Origin: Sphingomonas sp.
GTDB lineage: Bacteria > Pseudomonadota > Alphaproteobacteria > Sphingomonadales > Sphingomonadaceae
Length of the DNA stretch: 64,000 nucleotides
Direction of reading: 5' to 3'
Assembly (NCBI RefSeq): GCF_029239295.1
Contig: NZ_JAQZBC010000003.1
Span: 124,001-188,000 of the forward strand
Part shown: in pieces, positions 46,048 through 53,377 of the stretch
Numbering within the stretch: position 1 is the first letter of the stretch
Layout of the letters: each line of letters begins with the position of its first letter
The notes under the pieces: model-generated
Databases searched by the model: none
What the model saw: only the letters and a program-made list of their open reading frames with translations
What the model was told of the DNA's origin: nothing
Position numbers and translations under genes: made by a program

Positions 46048-47343
46048 ATGAAGGACACACTTACCCCCAAGGCAATCGTCGCCGCGCTTGATGCGCATAT
46101 CATCGGCCAGAAGGACGCGAAGCGCGCCGTGGCGGTGGCACTGCGCAACCGCTGGCGGCGGCAGAAGCTTAGCCCCGATCTGCGCGACGAGGTGACGCCC
46201 AAGAACATCCTGATGATCGGTCCCACCGGCTGCGGCAAGACCGAGATCAGCCGCCGCCTGGCGAAGCTGGCTGATGCGCCGTTCGTGAAGGTGGAAGCGA
46301 CCAAGTTCACCGAGGTCGGCTATGTCGGCCGCGACGTGGAGCAGATCGCGCGCGACCTGGTCGAGGAAGCGGTGCGGCTGGAAAAGGAACGCCGCCGCAA
46401 CGCGGTGAAGGACAAGGCCGAGGAAGCGGCGATGGACCGGCTGCTCGATGCGCTGGTCGGCAAGGATTCAAGCGCCGCGACGCGCGAAAGCTTCCGCCAG
46501 CGCTTCCGCGACGGGCATCTCGACCAGACCGAGATCGAGCTTGAGCTTCAGGTCGCGCCCCAGATGCCGTTCGAAATGCCGGGTGGTGGCCAGATGGGGA
46601 TGATCAACCTAGGCGAGATGTTCGGCAAGCTGGGCGGCGGGCAGACCAAGCGGCGCAAGCTGCTGGTGCCGGCAGCATGGGAAAAGCTGGTCGAGGAAGA
46701 GGCCGACAAGCGGCTCGACCAGGACGAAGTGAGCCGCGTGGCGCTGGCTGATGCCGAGGCGAACGGGATCGTCTTCCTCGACGAGATCGACAAGATCGCG
46801 GTCAGCGACGTGCGCGGCGGATCGGTGAGCCGCGAAGGCGTGCAGCGCGATCTGCTGCCGCTGATCGAGGGCACGACCGTCTCGACCAAATACGGCCCGA
46901 TGAAGACGGACCATATCCTGTTCATCGCGTCGGGCGCGTTCCATGTCGCGAAGCCGAGCGATCTGCTGCCCGAGCTTCAGGGGCGCCTGCCGATCCGCGT
47001 CGAGCTGAAGGGCCTGACCGAGGACGATTTCGTCGCCATCCTGTCCGACACCAAGGCATCGCTGCCGGCGCAATATAAGGCGCTGATCGGCACCGAGGGC
47101 GTTGAGGTCAGCTTCACCGAGGATGGCATTCGCGCGGTTGCGCGGATCGCGGCCGAGGTGAATGGCGAGATCGAGAATATCGGTGCACGCCGGCTGCAGA
47201 CGGTGATGGAGAAGCTGCTGGAAGAAGTGAGCTTCGAGGCGGAGGATCGCGCGGGCAGCTCGGTCATCGTCGATGCGGCCTATGTCGAGCAGCATCTCGC
47301 CGGTGTGGCGCGCAACACCGATCTCAGCCGCTTCGTGCTGTAA
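46048..47343 (+). CDS. hslU: ATP-dependent protease ATPase subunit HslU
   Basis: A 431-residue AAA+ unfoldase of the HslUV protease. Walker A is [20 protein letters not shown], followed by the pore motif [14 protein letters not shown]; Walker B is [11 protein letters not shown], then a sensor region [20 protein letters not shown]. The I-domain (about residues 110-240) is shorter than in some orthologues and contains a Gly/Met-rich [15 protein letters not shown] stretch. C-terminus SRFVL fits docking into HslV. The hslV peptidase gene usually lies just before hslU but mutS is there instead, 53 bases away. Confidence 0.96.
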   Translation: MKDTLTPKAIVAALDAHIIGQKDAKRAVAVALRNRWRRQKLSPDLRDEVTPKNILMIGPTGCGKTEISRRLAKLADAPFVKVEATKFTEVGYVGRDVEQIARDLVEEAVRLEKERRRNAVKDKAEEAAMDRLLDALVGKDSSAATRESFRQRFRDGHLDQTEIELELQVAPQMPFEMPGGGQMGMINLGEMFGKLGGGQTKRRKLLVPAAWEKLVEEEADKRLDQDEVSRVALADAEANGIVFLDEIDKIAVSDVRGGSVSREGVQRDLLPLIEGTTVSTKYGPMKTDHILFIASGAFHVAKPSDLLPELQGRLPIRVELKGLTEDDFVAILSDTKASLPAQYKALIGTEGVEVSFTEDGIRAVARIAAEVNGEIENIGARRLQTVMEKLLEEVSFEAEDRAGSSVIVDAAYVEQHLAGVARNTDLSRFVL

Positions 47344-47350
47344 CGGCATT

Positions 47351-47383
47351 CCCCCCTTTTCCGCAGTGCGCGGGAAAGGGGGG
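47351..47383. terminator. Hairpin between convergent hslU and acyl-CoA dehydrogenase
   Basis: A 14-bp stem with one T-G pair (CCCCCCTTTTCCGC, 47351-47364, with 47370-47383) and a five-base loop lies 8 bases past the hslU stop and 7 bases before the minus-strand gene's end. T-runs lie within the stem rather than after it. Probably a bidirectional transcript end. Confidence 0.5.
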
Positions 47384-47389
47384 GATGGG

Positions 47390-48520
47390 TCAAATGGCCA
47401 ATTCTTGGCGCATCAGCGCAGCATAGCGTTTGGCGTGGTGATCAGTCGCGCCGAACTGTTGCTCGATTGCAGTGGCGCGGCGGAAATAATGGCCGACGGC
47501 GAGTTCGTCGGTCATGCCCATCCCCCCGTGCAGCTGAACTGCATTCTGCCCGACGAAACGGACCGCGTCCGACACGGTTGCCTTTGCCGCCGCGACGGCT
47601 CGCGATCGCTGCGCCGCCGGGCCTTCCACATGAAGCGCCGCGAGATAGGCGGCTGAGGTCGCCTGTTCGGCGGCGATGAACATATCGACCATGCGGTGCT
47701 GCAGCGCCTGGAAGCTGGCGAGCGGCTGCCCGAACTGCTCGCGCTCCTTGGTGTAGGCGACGGTATCGTTCAGCATCTTGCGGGCGAGCCCGGCGGCCTC
47801 CGCGCACAGGGCGGCGATCCCCTCATCACGCGCCTGTTCCAACAGCGGCAGTGCGCTGCCTTCCTCGCCGAGCAGTGCGTCGGCCGGCACGGTGACGGCA
47901 GTGAACGTCAGGTCGGAGGCCGGTAGCCCGTCGATCAGCGCATAATCATGCCGCGACAGGCCAACGGCATCGGCGGGTACCAGGAACAGGGACACGCGGC
48001 GCACGTCGCGCGCGCTGCCAGCGGTGCGGGCCGTGACGAGCAGCCAGTCTGCCCCCGGCGCGCCGGCTACGACAACCTTCTCACCATCAAGGGTCCAACC
48101 GTTTCCGCTCTGTCGCGCAATGGTCGAGACTGCCTCCAGCGCCTGCCGGCTGTCGGCTTCGCCCGCGGCCAGCACGGCGCGGACGCTGCCATCGGCGAGC
48201 TGCGGCAGAAGCGCACCGGCGCGCTCTCCGCTTGCCCGCCTCAGCAGGCCGGCCGCGATCACCGCGGTTTCGATATAGGGAACGGGTGCCAGTGCCTCGC
48301 CCAGCGCATCGGCGATCACCATGGTTTCGACCGCGCCGCCGCCGAGGCCCCCGGCTTCCGCCGGCAACGCCGCACCCAGCACGCCCAGATCACGCCCCAG
48401 CGCCTGCCAGAGTGCCTTCGCATCCCGCGGGCGATGCGGATCGAACGCGAAGCTTTGCGCCAGATAGCGCGTGAGCGTGTCGCGCAGCATCACCTGCTCG
48501 TCGCTGAGCGAAAGATCCAT
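47390..48520 (-). CDS. Acyl-CoA dehydrogenase, PimD/small-subunit type
   Basis: A 376-residue flavoprotein of the acyl-CoA dehydrogenase fold: N-terminal helical domain (DLSLSDEQVMLRDTLTRYLA), middle beta domain (WTLDGEKVVVAGAPGADWLL), and C-terminal domain with FGQPLASFQALQHRMVDMFI and the family segment VQLHGGMGMTDELAVGHYFR. This pattern matches small subunits such as PimD that pair with a large catalytic subunit. The usual C-terminal YEGT motif with the catalytic Glu is not seen. No partner gene is beside it, so a partner elsewhere is likely. Confidence 0.88.
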   Translation of the reverse strand: MDLSLSDEQVMLRDTLTRYLAQSFAFDPHRPRDAKALWQALGRDLGVLGAALPAEAGGLGGGAVETMVIADALGEALAPVPYIETAVIAAGLLRRASGERAGALLPQLADGSVRAVLAAGEADSRQALEAVSTIARQSGNGWTLDGEKVVVAGAPGADWLLVTARTAGSARDVRRVSLFLVPADAVGLSRHDYALIDGLPASDLTFTAVTVPADALLGEEGSALPLLEQARDEGIAALCAEAAGLARKMLNDTVAYTKEREQFGQPLASFQALQHRMVDMFIAAEQATSAAYLAALHVEGPAAQRSRAVAAAKATVSDAVRFVGQNAVQLHGGMGMTDELAVGHYFRRATAIEQQFGATDHHAKRYAALMRQELAI

Positions 48521-48581
48521 GGCCCTCTCCCGTCTTATTCTTGGAACGCGCTATGAATTGGCGCGGGAGCGGACGCAAGGC

Positions 48582-50138
48582 TCAGTCGGCGGCGACGGGG
48601 CCTGTGCCATTCGCTGCCGGGCGGCGGCAGAGCCACACGATGATCAGCAGCGCACCGCTGAGCCAGGCGGAGAGGCGGAAGAGGTCGGTCGAAGCGAGCA
48701 GATACGCTTGGCCAACCATCTGCCGCGTGATCACCGCGGCGGCCTGCGTTGCGTTCAGCCCCAGGTTCATCAGCGCCTCGCTCGCCATCTGATAGGGCAC
48801 ACCATTGCCGACGGCTTCCGACAGACGGCCCTGATGCAGTGCCTCGCGCCGGTCCCACGCCGTGGTGATCATCGATGCGGCAAAGGCGCCGGCGACGATA
48901 CGGGTGAAGTTGGACAGGCCGGTTGCCGAGGGGATCCTTTCCGGCGGGATGCGATCGAGCGAGATGGTCAGCATCGCGAGGAAGAAGGTCGACATGGCGA
49001 CGCCCTGCACCAGCAGCGGCAGGACGAAATCCCAGAAGCCGGCATAGGTCGTGTAGCCCGAGCGCATCCAGTAGCTGATCGCAAAGGCGACAAAGGCCAC
49101 GCTTGCCAAGATCCGCGCGTCGATCTTGCCCGACAGCCGCGCGCTGAGCGGCGTTAGGAGCACGGCGACGATCCCGCTGGGTGCCGCCACCAGCCCCGCC
49201 CAGGTGGCGGTATAGCCAAGCTGCGTCTGCAGCCACAAAGGCAGCAGCAGGATGTTGGCGAAGAACACCGCATAGCCCAGGCAGAACGCGAGATTGCCGA
49301 TCGCGAAGTTGCGGTTGGTGAACAGCGACAGATCGACGATCGGATTGGCGTCGGTCAGTTCCCAGATCAGCCAGGCGATGAAGCCAACGCCGGCGATCAC
49401 CGTCAAAACGACGATCATCGGATCGTTGAACCAATCGGCGTTCTTGCCGAGATCGAGCATGACCTGAAGGCAGCCGACCCACAGCACCAGCAGCACCAGC
49501 CCGATCGTGTCGATCGGCACCTTGGCGGTCGGCGTCTCGCGGTTCTTCAGGTTCGACCAGCAGATCGCGATGGTGAAGATGCCGAAGGGCACGTTGATCA
49601 GGAAGATCCAGCTCCAATGGTAATTATCGGAGATGTAGCCGCCCAGGATCGGCCCCATGATCGGCGCGACCAACGTGGTCATCGACCAGATGCCAAGCGC
49701 GGTGACGCGCTTTTCCGGCGGGAAGACGGAGATCAGCAGCGCCTGGCTTCCCGGCATCATCGGGCCGGAAACGGCTCCCTGAAGCACGCGAAAGGCGATC
49801 AGCGAAGGGAGGCTCCACGCGATGCCGCACAGGAAGGAGGCGACCGTGAACAGCGCCAGCGAGACGCAGAACGTGCGCACCACGCCAAAGCGGCGCATCA
49901 GCCAGCCGGTGAGCGGCACCGAGATCCCGTTGGCCACCGCAAAAGCAGTGACGATCCAGGTCGAATTGTCCGAACTGACACCCAGATTGCCGGCGATCGT
50001 CGGCAGCGAGACGTTGGCGATCGTGGTGTCGAGCACCATCATGAAGGTGCCGAGCGCCAGCGCGAAGGCGACCAGGCCAAGCCGCGCGCCGGCCAGCGGC
50101 ACCGGCTGAGCGGCGGCGGGCGCCGCGGCGCTAGCCAT
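48582..50138 (-). CDS. emrB: EmrB/QacA-type MFS drug efflux transporter (DHA2)
   Basis: A 518-residue, fourteen-span proton-driven exporter. Family motifs are MMVLDTTIANVSLPTIAGNL (motif D1) after the first span, GRLSGKI-type loop sequence, and GPMMPGSQALLISVFPPEKR. Substrates of relatives are hydrophobic toxins and uncouplers. It is the last gene of the marR-OMP-emrA-emrB operon and lies 50 bases after emrA. Confidence 0.93.
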   Translation of the reverse strand: MASAAAPAAAQPVPLAGARLGLVAFALALGTFMMVLDTTIANVSLPTIAGNLGVSSDNSTWIVTAFAVANGISVPLTGWLMRRFGVVRTFCVSLALFTVASFLCGIAWSLPSLIAFRVLQGAVSGPMMPGSQALLISVFPPEKRVTALGIWSMTTLVAPIMGPILGGYISDNYHWSWIFLINVPFGIFTIAICWSNLKNRETPTAKVPIDTIGLVLLVLWVGCLQVMLDLGKNADWFNDPMIVVLTVIAGVGFIAWLIWELTDANPIVDLSLFTNRNFAIGNLAFCLGYAVFFANILLLPLWLQTQLGYTATWAGLVAAPSGIVAVLLTPLSARLSGKIDARILASVAFVAFAISYWMRSGYTTYAGFWDFVLPLLVQGVAMSTFFLAMLTISLDRIPPERIPSATGLSNFTRIVAGAFAASMITTAWDRREALHQGRLSEAVGNGVPYQMASEALMNLGLNATQAAAVITRQMVGQAYLLASTDLFRLSAWLSGALLIIVWLCRRPAANGTGPVAAD

Positions 50139-50188
50139 GCGACCACCCCATCACCATCGGCAGAGGGGATAGCGAGCGCGCCATCGGA

Positions 50189-51340
50189 TCAGCGGTTCGC
50201 CGCGATGATCTGCGCGATCTTCGCCTCCACCGCCGGATCAGCCTCGGAGAAGTTGCCGCGATATGGTTGCGCTGCCGGCTGCGCGAGGCGCGGCCCGCGG
50301 GTGTTCGCCGTGTCCACCGTTGCCATCACCGACAGGCCGATCCGCAGGGGATTGGCGCGCAGTTCCTTCGGATCGAGCATGATGCGCACCGGCACGCGCT
50401 GGACGATCTTGATCCAATTGCCGCTGGCGTTCTGCGGCGGCAGCAAGGCGAAGGCATTGCCGCTGCCCGCGGACAGCCCGACCACGCGACCGTGGTACAC
50501 GACATCATCGCCATAAGCGTCGGCCACGACCGTCGCTGGCTGGCCAATGCGGATATCCTTCAGCTGCGTTTCGCGGAAGTTCGCATCGACCCACAGGCGC
50601 CCCAGCGGCACGACAGCCATCAGCGGCGTGCCGGCCGCGATCTGCTGCCCGACCTGTGCCTGCCGCTGCGCGACGACGCCATCGATCGGCGAAACGATGT
50701 GCATGTGGCTGCGGACGATCGCTGCGCGCCGATAATTGGCGATGGCAGACAGCACGGCGGGGTTGGTGCCAACGGCCGTTCCCTGCACGGCGGCCTGCGC
50801 CTGGGTGCGGCGGCTGCGCGCGAGGTTGAGCGCGGCGCTGGCGACCTTCACCTGATCGGCGGCATGGCTCAGTTCCTCGCCAGACACTGCGCCTTCGCGC
50901 GCGGCGCCCTGGCGGCGGGCATAATCGGCGCGGGCCGCGGCGAGCTGTGCCTCCGCCTGCACCACGGCGGCGTCGGATTCGCCAACGCGCGAGAAGTCCG
51001 ACCGCGTGCCGCGCACCGCGCGCGCCAGTTCCGCCTCCGCCGCGGCGAGATTGACGTCGGCGGTCAGCGGATCGAGGTCGATCAGCGGCTGTCCGGCCTT
51101 CACGGCCTGTGTGTTGTCGGCATGCAGGGCGACGATCGTGCCCGGGTCGCGCGCGGTGATCGCCACCACGTCACCGGCGACATAGGCGTCCTCGGTCTCC
51201 TCCTCCGGCTTCGCCAGCAGGAAGTGGAACACCGCCCAGATCGCCAGGCCGACCAGAACAATGATCGCCAGACCCAGCAGCAGGCGGCGACGCAGGGCGG
51301 GGCGGCCGGCGGGCGGCGGCGGGGCAGCGGTGTCGGTCAT
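50189..51340 (-). CDS. emrA: EmrA-type HlyD-family adaptor
   Basis: A 383-residue membrane-fusion protein. It begins with a Pro-rich cytoplasmic tail, one membrane span (LLLGLAIIVLVGLAIWAVFH), then TEDAYVAGDVVAITARDPGT (EmrA motif), a long coiled-coil hairpin, and a lipoyl/beta-barrel domain (IVSPIDGVVAQRQAQVGQQI). It couples EmrB to the NodT outer-membrane channel. Its ATG overlaps the upstream OMP stop as ATGA. Confidence 0.93.
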   Translation of the reverse strand: MTDTAAPPPPAGRPALRRRLLLGLAIIVLVGLAIWAVFHFLLAKPEEETEDAYVAGDVVAITARDPGTIVALHADNTQAVKAGQPLIDLDPLTADVNLAAAEAELARAVRGTRSDFSRVGESDAAVVQAEAQLAAARADYARRQGAAREGAVSGEELSHAADQVKVASAALNLARSRRTQAQAAVQGTAVGTNPAVLSAIANYRRAAIVRSHMHIVSPIDGVVAQRQAQVGQQIAAGTPLMAVVPLGRLWVDANFRETQLKDIRIGQPATVVADAYGDDVVYHGRVVGLSAGSGNAFALLPPQNASGNWIKIVQRVPVRIMLDPKELRANPLRIGLSVMATVDTANTRGPRLAQPAAQPYRGNFSEADPAVEAKIAQIIAANR

Positions 51341-52803
51341 GGCGTCGGGGTCCGCGTGAGAAGGGTCGGTCGGGAAGGATCGAAGCCGCCCCCCAGGGCG
51401 ACGGCGAGCCGCGCGCGCGCCGCCAGCGCATCCACCGCCAGGGTGGCCCCGGCAAGCTGGGCGTCGAGCAGGCGAATGTCGGTATCTATACCGCTCAGCC
51501 GCGAATCGAGGCCGGCGTTGATGCGGATCGCGTTCAGCCGGTTGGTCTCCGCAAAGCCGCGCACGACCGCAGCCTGAGCGTTGGCCTCGCGCGTCGCGGC
51601 ATCGATCGCCGCCAGCGCGTCGGCCGCTTCGCGCACCGCGCGCACCACATTGGTGTTGTAATCGGCGATAGCCACATCGACCCCCGCGGTGGCACCTTCG
51701 AGGTCGGCGCGGAGCCGCCCCGCGTCGAAGATCGGCAGGTGAAGCGCACCGCCGAGACCGAGCGTCCCCGCCTCCGGATCGAACAGATTGCCGATCCCCA
51801 CCGCCTGCAATCCCGCCAGCGCGATCAGGTTGACGTTCGGGTAGAAGGCGCGCCGCGCCACTTGCCGGCCCGCGGCGGCGGCATCCACCCGCGCGGCGGC
51901 GGCGGCAATGTCGGCCCGCCTGGCGATCAGGTCAGCGGGGATGGTCGTGGGCAGCGTCAGGCTGGCTGGATCGACCAGCCGGGTCGCGCCGATCCCTGCG
52001 GCATAGTCGGGGCCGCGCCCAACCAACGCGGCCAGAGCATTGGCGGCGAGTATGCGCGCCGCCTCCGACCGGGTCAGCGCCACGCGCGCTTGCGCCAACA
52101 GGGTGCTCGCGGCCTGAACGTCGATCTGGCTGGCGAGGCGGTTCTCGCGGCGCACGGTGACCAGCCGAAGCGCGCGCTCGCGAGTCGCGATCGTCTGGCG
52201 CGCCAGTGCGCCGACTCGTTCGGCGCGGGCAATTTCGGCATAGGTTGAAACGACCGACCCGGCGAGCATCAGGCGGGCAGCCTCGGCGTCCAGCGCGGTT
52301 GCCGCAAGCGACGCGCGCGCGCCTTCGATGGCGGCGCGCTGGCGCCCGAACAGGTCGAGGTTCCACGACAGGTTCGCCGTCGCATTGCCAAGGAAGCGGA
52401 CACTGCCGGCGAAGGGCGGCGGGATGGTGTAGCGGCCTGAAATCCGCGCTTCCTGCGCGGTGACGTCGGCGGTGAGATCAGGGTCACGTTCCGCATCGCG
52501 GCGGGCCAGCGTGGCCTGTGCCTGCCGCACGCGGGCCAGCGCGGCGTCCAGTGTCGGGCTGCCGGCAAGCGCATCGGCGACGACCCGGTCGAGCTGCGGA
52601 TCGCCGAACGCGGTCCACCATTGCGGGTCGATCACCGGCATCGGGGTGTTGCTCAGCCCCAGGTCGGCCGGGGCCCGCTGCGTCAGTTGCGGACGACTGT
52701 CCGGCGGGGTGCAGGCAGCGAGCCCGATCGACAGTAGCGCCAGCCCCGCCACCATCCGCACGGCCCGTCTACGCCGGCCGGTGGCAACCGCAATCGCCTT
52801 CAT
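51337..52803 (-). CDS. NodT-family outer-membrane efflux lipoprotein of the Emr pump
   Basis: A 488-residue lipoprotein channel with a lipobox at LLSIGLAAC, after an Arg-rich N-terminal segment, followed by two OEP repeats (LDAALARVRQAQATLARRDA and RADIAAAAARVDAAAAGRQV). It starts at ATG 52803, overlapping the marR stop as ATGA; the open frame to 53136 lies inside marR. It completes an Emr pump whose three components are all encoded together. Confidence 0.9.
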   Translation of the reverse strand: MKAIAVATGRRRRAVRMVAGLALLSIGLAACTPPDSRPQLTQRAPADLGLSNTPMPVIDPQWWTAFGDPQLDRVVADALAGSPTLDAALARVRQAQATLARRDAERDPDLTADVTAQEARISGRYTIPPPFAGSVRFLGNATANLSWNLDLFGRQRAAIEGARASLAATALDAEAARLMLAGSVVSTYAEIARAERVGALARQTIATRERALRLVTVRRENRLASQIDVQAASTLLAQARVALTRSEAARILAANALAALVGRGPDYAAGIGATRLVDPASLTLPTTIPADLIARRADIAAAAARVDAAAAGRQVARRAFYPNVNLIALAGLQAVGIGNLFDPEAGTLGLGGALHLPIFDAGRLRADLEGATAGVDVAIADYNTNVVRAVREAADALAAIDAATREANAQAAVVRGFAETNRLNAIRINAGLDSRLSGIDTDIRLLDAQLAGATLAVDALAARARLAVALGGGFDPSRPTLLTRTPTP

Positions 52804-53261
52804 CCCTGGCATGCGTCGCTTTCCTCCATCGTCGTGCGCAGGCGCTGCAACATCCTCACCAGATCCTCCGCCTCGCTCTCGCTCCAGTCGCCAAGGAATC
52901 CGTTCCAGCAAGCGATCACCTTTTGCTTGGCGGACAGCGCCGCCGCGCGGCCGTCGTCCGTCAGGGTCAGCCGCACGACGCGTCGATCGCTCGGATCGCG
53001 CTGTCGCTGGACCCATCCATTTGCCTCGATCTGGTCGATGATCCGGGTCATCGCGCCCTTGTCGTGCGCCATGCGCCGGGCCAGCCCCGCGCAGGTGTCG
53101 GCATGATTGAAGTAGAGCGACACCAGCGTCATCCACTGGGTGGCGCTCATCCCTTCCTCCGCCAGCGTGCGATCGATTGCGGCCACGCTCATCTGGTGGA
53201 TTACCCGCACCAGATATCCCGGCGACACATCGGGATAGAAGCTGGAGTCGCTGAAGATCAT
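52800..53261 (-). CDS. MarR-family transcriptional regulator
   Basis: A 153-residue winged-helix repressor: N-terminal dimerisation helix (YLVRVIHQMSVAAIDRTLAE), MSATQWMTLVSLYFNHADTC and wing region (DKGAMTRIIDQIEANGWVQR, RDPSDRRVVRLTLTDDGRAA). It is the first gene of the marR-OMP-emrA-emrB operon and is divergent from the M16 protease. Two short dyads sit in front of it. It likely represses its own operon and is released by small toxic ligands. Confidence 0.94.
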   Translation of the reverse strand: MIFSDSSFYPDVSPGYLVRVIHQMSVAAIDRTLAEEGMSATQWMTLVSLYFNHADTCAGLARRMAHDKGAMTRIIDQIEANGWVQRQRDPSDRRVVRLTLTDDGRAAALSAKQKVIACWNGFLGDWSESEAEDLVRMLQRLRTTMEESDACQG

Positions 53262-53265
53262 TTCC

Positions 53266-53294
53266 GTTGCTTAGGCAACCATTGCCTGGGCAGT
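53266..53294. promoter_or_regulatory. Candidate MarR operators between marR and the M16 gene
   Basis: A perfect dyad GTTGC-TTAG-GCAAC (53266-53279) lies 4 bases before the marR start. A second, imperfect one (ATTGCC-TG-GGCAGT, 53281-53294; one mismatch) lies directly beside it. Both share the TTGC/GCAA core and would cover the ribosome site and early leader of marR, consistent with repression of the emr operon. Confidence 0.5.
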
Positions 53295-53377
53295 CAATAT
53301 TCGTGACGAAATGTTGCCCGCTTCCGCCGGGGCCGCGGGGGCGCTACGCTCCGCCCATCTGTATGGAGTTTCCCGCC

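Noticed and set aside
43331..46060. Open frame of about 909 codons on the minus strand, opposite mutS
   Set aside because: The MutS protein on the plus strand is full length and conserved. The opposite frame is Arg/His/Gln-rich and has no known domain.
51337..53136. A 599-residue outer-membrane protein starting at 53136
   Set aside because: The first 111 codons overlap marR and lack homology. The true lipoprotein signal begins at ATG 52803, coupled to the marR stop.
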